Shown here: piece after piece, positions 60,700 through 64,000 of the stretch
Layout of the letters: each line of letters opens with the position of its first letter
Numbering within the stretch: the first letter of the stretch is position 1
Assembly (NCBI GenBank): GCA_045636945.1
Contig: JAZTYO010000017.1
Span: 21,665-85,664, forward strand
DNA: 64,000 nucleotides
Direction: 5' to 3'
Source: UMGS172 sp045636945
GTDB taxonomy: Bacteria; Bacillota; Clostridia; Oscillospirales; Acutalibacteraceae
Translations under genes and position numbers: made by a program
Notes under the pieces: model-generated
The model's input: only the letters and a program-made list of their open reading frames with translations
Told to the model about the DNA's origin: nothing
The model's database searches: none

Positions 60700-63057
60700 T
60701 TATCTTATTTTATCGTTGGGTTGGGTGACCTCGATCTCAAGTCTTGCAGACTCCAATCCGTCGGCGTGAGCGTATACCTTGAGGATTCCCTCAGTGCCGT
60801 TGGAATGGATACAAGCGGCTACAACACCTGCTCGCATTTTGCGGTCGGCGCAAGCCATTGAGGTATGGTCGGCAATATCCGAGCCTGTACCTCTGATATA
60901 ACCGTTGGAAGAACAGTTGAAGTGTACCATCGGTGCGGCATCGGGAACCTTGTTGCCGTTTTCGTCAACGCAGTAGCAATGAACGACGGCACAGTCCCAC
61001 TTGCTTGCAAACAAGGCTTCGGTCTGCATTTCCAATTTAAGTGCTACCGGCTTACCGGTGGTTGCAACACGGTCGGAGGCAACCTCCTTACCGCCGATGT
61101 AACCCTTACAAGAAACCTCTCCGGGTGCATAAACTAACGTCCACTCACCGTGGCCATATTTTTCAATAGTCTTTCTGCCTTGCGACTTGCCGTTATAGAA
61201 CAACTCAACCTCTTCGCAGTTGGTGTAAACCCAAACAGGTATCTCCTCGCCCTCGCGACCTTTTAAGTTCCAATTAGGAATGATATGTACCATAGGCTCG
61301 TCACTCCACAGCGACTTGTTCTGATACCATGCATCCTTTTTCTGCAGGAACAGGTCAAGAGCACCCGACTGCGAACAGAGTCTGGGCCAAGCTGCTTCTC
61401 CGCGGTGTTCGGTTGCGGCCCACTGATATCCACCTGCAATCCACTCGCGTTCCATAAGGAACTTCCACGTGCCTTCACGACCACGGAACCATTCGTTGGT
61501 GTCGTGGTCCCAGGCATTGATGTATGCGTGTTTGGGCGAATCGGGGAAATACCAACCGCGGGTAGTACCGGTTGCACAGTTTTCGGACGAGAAAACAGGC
61601 ATATTGGGGAACTTTTCGTGCAATGCGTCGAGGTTTTTGAGATTGTAGTTGATGCCTGCAATATCCTGAGCAACAAAGCACTTGACGGTCTGAGGATTAG
61701 CGTCACTTGCACTTGTTACGGGACGGGTCGAGTCAAGACGGCGGACAACTGCCGACATTCTTTCGGCAAAATGCAGGCCAAGCTCGGTTGCGGCAAGTCT
61801 TTCCTCATTAAAGATAGACCACATAATAACACCGGGACGGTTTCTATCCTTCTTAACGAGGGTTTCAAGCTGGTCGAGGTACTCGTCGCAGGTGCCGAAC
61901 CAACGGGTTTCGTCCATAACAAGCATACCCTGACGGTCAAGCTCATCCATAGTCTGGTCACTATGAGAATAGTGGGATGTACGATATCCGTTGACACCCA
62001 TACCCTTGAACAGTTTTATGCGATATCTCTTGATGCGGTCGAACACAGCCTTACCCTGCAGACCGTAATCCTCGTGGCAGCAGACACCCTTGATGATGAC
62101 GTGCTTGTCGTTGAGGAAGAAGCCCTTATCGGCATCAAAGCGGATGGTTCTGAAGCCAAAGTGATTGGTAACCTCGTCAACAGCCTCTTTACCTCTGTAA
62201 ATAGTGGTACGGCAGTAGTAAAGGTTGGGGTTCTCGCAATTCCAAAGCTTAGGTGATGAAACAGTAACCTTCTGATTGAGAACTGCCTTATACTTCAAAG
62301 CAACGTTGAGGTTATTAGTAACCTCGGCAACAACATTGCCTTCCTCATCAAGAATCTCGTTCTTTACGGCTACGCGGTGGTTCTTAAAATCGTCGTTGCG
62401 GACGGTGGTTTCAATGGGAACCTCCCACTCGGTATCCGAAATCTTCTTGGGAGCAACGTAGACGCCCCAGGTGTCAACGGCAACCATATCGGTCTTAATC
62501 ATCCATACGTTACGGTAGATACCTGCACCGTCATACCACCAGCCTTCGTGGCTGGAGTTGTCGATATAAACGGCGATTACGTTGGGCTTGTCACCGTAAT
62601 ACAGATAGTCGGTAATATCAACTTCAAAAGGTACGTATCCGCAGAAATTACGCTTGGCAAGGCAGGAGTTTACGTATACCGTGCAACAGTTGGTAACACC
62701 CTCGAAATAGATGGAAATTCTCTTTCCCTTATCGGACTCGCTGACCTTAAAGGTCTTGCGGTACCATGCATTTTTGCCGTCAAGAAAGCCTAAGCCTTCG
62801 TTAAGCTCTTTGTTAGGAATCTTATCCACAACGTAGTCATGGGGAAGGTTAACAGTCTGCCAGTTGAGAGGATTATAGCACTGTCCCGGAGGATTCCATG
62901 CATTGTTGTCAATATATTCCCGACAGGCAGGACCCATCTGGGCAATTTCGGCCTTGGCGTGCCTATACAAGGGGCCTTTGGGATGAGGCAATGTGCTGGT
63001 GTCAATGTCACCCTCGTAAAAGCGCCAGTTTTCCATAAATCTTTCTTTTGTACGCAT
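60700..63057 (-). CDS. Glycoside hydrolase family 2 enzyme
   Basis: The 785-residue enzyme has the GH2 order: sugar-binding jelly roll (about 1-200, with NLPHDYV and YEGVTNCCTVYVN-like segment), immunoglobulin-like domain, TIM barrel, and a C-terminal DUF4982-type beta region. The acid/base is Glu418 in WSIFNEE and the nucleophile candidate is Glu492 in SSEN. It would act as a beta-galactosidase or related exo-glycosidase. No signal peptide is present. The ATG at 63057 follows AGAGGTG. It is 24 bp after a GH36 remnant and shares its promoter. Confidence 0.9.
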   Translation of the reverse strand: MRTKERFMENWRFYEGDIDTSTLPHPKGPLYRHAKAEIAQMGPACREYIDNNAWNPPGQCYNPLNWQTVNLPHDYVVDKIPNKELNEGLGFLDGKNAWYRKTFKVSESDKGKRISIYFEGVTNCCTVYVNSCLAKRNFCGYVPFEVDITDYLYYGDKPNVIAVYIDNSSHEGWWYDGAGIYRNVWMIKTDMVAVDTWGVYVAPKKISDTEWEVPIETTVRNDDFKNHRVAVKNEILDEEGNVVAEVTNNLNVALKYKAVLNQKVTVSSPKLWNCENPNLYYCRTTIYRGKEAVDEVTNHFGFRTIRFDADKGFFLNDKHVIIKGVCCHEDYGLQGKAVFDRIKRYRIKLFKGMGVNGYRTSHYSHSDQTMDELDRQGMLVMDETRWFGTCDEYLDQLETLVKKDRNRPGVIMWSIFNEERLAATELGLHFAERMSAVVRRLDSTRPVTSASDANPQTVKCFVAQDIAGINYNLKNLDALHEKFPNMPVFSSENCATGTTRGWYFPDSPKHAYINAWDHDTNEWFRGREGTWKFLMEREWIAGGYQWAATEHRGEAAWPRLCSQSGALDLFLQKKDAWYQNKSLWSDEPMVHIIPNWNLKGREGEEIPVWVYTNCEEVELFYNGKSQGRKTIEKYGHGEWTLVYAPGEVSCKGYIGGKEVASDRVATTGKPVALKLEMQTEALFASKWDCAVVHCYCVDENGNKVPDAAPMVHFNCSSNGYIRGTGSDIADHTSMACADRKMRAGVVAACIHSNGTEGILKVYAHADGLESARLEIEVTQPNDKIR

Positions 63058-63081
63058 AATTAACACCTCTTGAAGAGTTTA

Positions 63082-63402
63082 TTAAACTTTATCAAAAACA
63101 AACATTTCACTTTCGTAATCGTGCTTGTGGTTCCAAGCGATACCAACGTTCATAAGCATTGCACCGCTGTAGGTCTTGCCGTTTTCACGGCAGACATATT
63201 GTGCCTCAGGCTCAAGACCGATATCCTGCGGTGACAGTGCCTTAGTCTGCACTAAAACATATTGGTCAAAATCGGCCAAATCAGGCAATTTTGAGCCCCA
63301 ATAAAGGTGCATCAAAACATTTGCCTTGTAGACACCGAAAATGTAACTTGTGTTTTTAGTATCAAGCTTGAATATGCTCGATTTCTCATCAAAATTTATC
63401 AT
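63082..63402 (-). pseudogene. GH36 alpha-galactosidase remnant with in-frame internal deletion
   Basis: The open 106-codon frame joins two parts. Residues 1-50 (MINFDEKSSIFKLDTKNTSY, then VLMHLYWGSKLPD) look like the beginning of a GH36 N-terminal domain. Residues 55-106 (LEPEAQYVCRENGKTYSGAMLMNVGI...MFVFDKV) look like the extreme C-terminal beta domain. The whole catalytic barrel, some 600 residues, is missing without a frame break. The ribosome site AAAGGAGTG and promoter remain, so a small protein may still be made. Confidence 0.65.
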
Positions 63403-63453
63403 TAAGACACTCCTTTGATAACAAATTGGCAACAAGCATATATGTACACTATA

Positions 63454-63482
63454 CTTATACCATTTTATAGAGCTATTTGCAA
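63454..63482 (-). promoter_or_regulatory. Promoter for GH36 remnant-GH2 unit
   Basis: On the minus strand TTGCAA (63477-63482) and TATAAG (63454-63459) are 17 bp apart. Confidence 0.65.
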
Positions 63483-63549
63483 GCGATTTTTTACACTTTT
63501 AGTTGCTTTTTCCAAATAAACTATCAAAGCAGATTTTGACAAAAAACAT

Positions 63550-63578
63550 TTTGACAAAACTGTCTCTTTGTGGTACAC
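63550..63578 (+). promoter_or_regulatory. Promoter for small lipoprotein gene
   Basis: TTGACA (63550-63555) and TACACT (63573-63578) are 17 bp apart. Confidence 0.75.
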
Positions 63579-63612
63579 TGTCTGTATATAGCATTCTAAA
63601 AGAGGAGTTAAT

Positions 63613-63870
63613 ATGAAAAGATTTATTTCAATGGTTTTGGCACTTTCGCTTATGATGACAATCTTCGTTGCTTGCGATGACCAAACCGATAACAACGCAT
63701 CGGCCAACGGTGCTTCCGACGTTTCTTCGGTTGAAGAACTAACCTCCGATGAGCAGGATGCCTGGGGTAACGCCAGCCTTGAGGTAGGCACCGAAGCCTC
63801 TGAAACCACGTCCGCCGATGCCTCAAGTGACAAGGATCAAGGTTTCTTGGGATGGGTTACGCTAGGCTAA
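63613..63870 (+). CDS. Small lipoprotein
   Basis: The 85-residue product has a signal peptide with lipobox IFVAC (Cys21), followed by an Asp/Ser/Ala/Thr-rich tail (SVEELTSDEQDAWGNASLEVG) with no folded domain evident. It should be lipid-anchored on the outer face of the membrane. It may be a short surface spacer or the remains of a longer lipoprotein. It has a strong promoter and AGAGGAG site. Confidence 0.7.
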   Translation: MKRFISMVLALSLMMTIFVACDDQTDNNASANGASDVSSVEELTSDEQDAWGNASLEVGTEASETTSADASSDKDQGFLGWVTLG

Positions 63871-63929
63871 ACATCATAGTCAACAAACTATAATCGTTAT
63901 AATCAAATACATAAAGAAGGAAAGTACTA

Positions 63930-64000
63930 ATGAATAAAAAATTTCTTCCCATTATCGCTATAATTGCAGCACTTGCCATCGCAGGTGTATTATTCCTGAT
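63930..64000 (+). CDS. Start of an exported or membrane protein (3' end outside window)
   Basis: GAAGGAAAG precedes ATG at 63930. The 23 visible residues, MNKKFLPIIAIIAALAIAGV and on, form a signal peptide or first membrane helix. The rest is beyond the window, so no function can be given. Confidence 0.6.
   Translation, partial: MNKKFLPIIAIIAALAIAGVLFL

Noticed and set aside
1..64000. CRISPR array, prophage or defence island.
   Set aside because: No regularly spaced direct repeats, phage structural genes, restriction enzymes or toxin-antitoxin pairs could be supported.

Overview
The window looks like a chromosomal segment of a low-to-mid GC, spore-forming member of the class Clostridia, most likely a gut-dwelling Oscillospirales (Ruminococcaceae sensu lato) lineage. 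The evidence is BofA, SpoVT and SpoVAC homologues, AddAB instead of RecBCD, the infC-rpmI-rplT leader arrangement, near-consensus SigA promoters (TTGACA-17-TATAAT type), strong AGGAGG-type ribosome binding sites with frequent TTG/GTG starts, and many genes for plant or host glycans. The taxonomic call is an inference from gene content; no rRNA is present. 

Layout. 1-2.4 kb: a three-gene biotin-dependent carboxyltransferase set (acyl-CoA-type carboxyltransferase, biotin carrier, oxaloacetate/pyruvate carboxyltransferase) resembling a transcarboxylase. 2.5-10.4 kb: secG, bofA, addB-addA, ybaK. 10.4-11.3 kb: an aquaporin gene and a candidate structured RNA on the minus strand. 11.5-14.7 kb: two zinc-ribbon membrane proteins, then asnS. 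14.7-16.9 kb: two COG0523 (CobW-type) GTPase genes behind a promoter whose -10 overlaps a Zur-box-like palindrome. 17-25 kb: putP, an Ldh-family dehydrogenase, a decayed gene, a TetR regulator, a decayed AraC regulator and a GH38 alpha-mannosidase. 25-32.9 kb: phosphoglucomutase, an MBL-fold hydrolase, a 5'-truncated rhaA, an XRE regulator, tRNA-Thr(CGT), a DUF4364-like gene, a coiled-coil protein, serA and a VanY-like carboxypeptidase. 32.9-34.2 kb: infC-rpmI-rplT with an attenuator leader and an AUC start codon. 34.2-35.1 kb: a dead IS3-type element. 35.1-42 kb: rhaD, a GH16 lipoprotein, a YwaF-like membrane protein, a phosphotriesterase pseudogene, spoVT and spoVAC set among palindromic intergenic repeats, and a second IS remnant. 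42-51 kb: esterase, unknown gene, uraA-upp, two small envelope proteins, cls, htrA, comM/yifB. 51-55.3 kb: AraC pseudogene, manA, a second GH38. 55.6-60.6 kb: a truncated signal-peptide ORF, then an alpha/beta hydrolase, a membrane-anchored MurF-like ligase, ddl and a CDF transporter in one apparent operon. 60.7-64 kb: a GH2 glycosidase preceded by a GH36 remnant, a small lipoprotein and the start of another exported protein. 

How the genes fit together. Several genes form a saccharide-scavenging theme (two GH38, manA, GH2, GH36 remnant, GH16, rhaA/rhaD, phosphoglucomutase). Much of it is eroding: at least eight pseudogenes or deletion remnants are visible, largely carbohydrate genes, their regulators and IS elements, while housekeeping genes are intact. 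The best regulatory stories readable directly from sequence are the infC leader (mutually exclusive antiterminator and terminator plus AUC start), the Zur-like operator at the GTPase pair, the paired 24-bp repeats directly upstream of the GH16 promoter, and the palindromic spacer in the cls promoter. No CRISPR array, prophage or recognisable defence system was seen.
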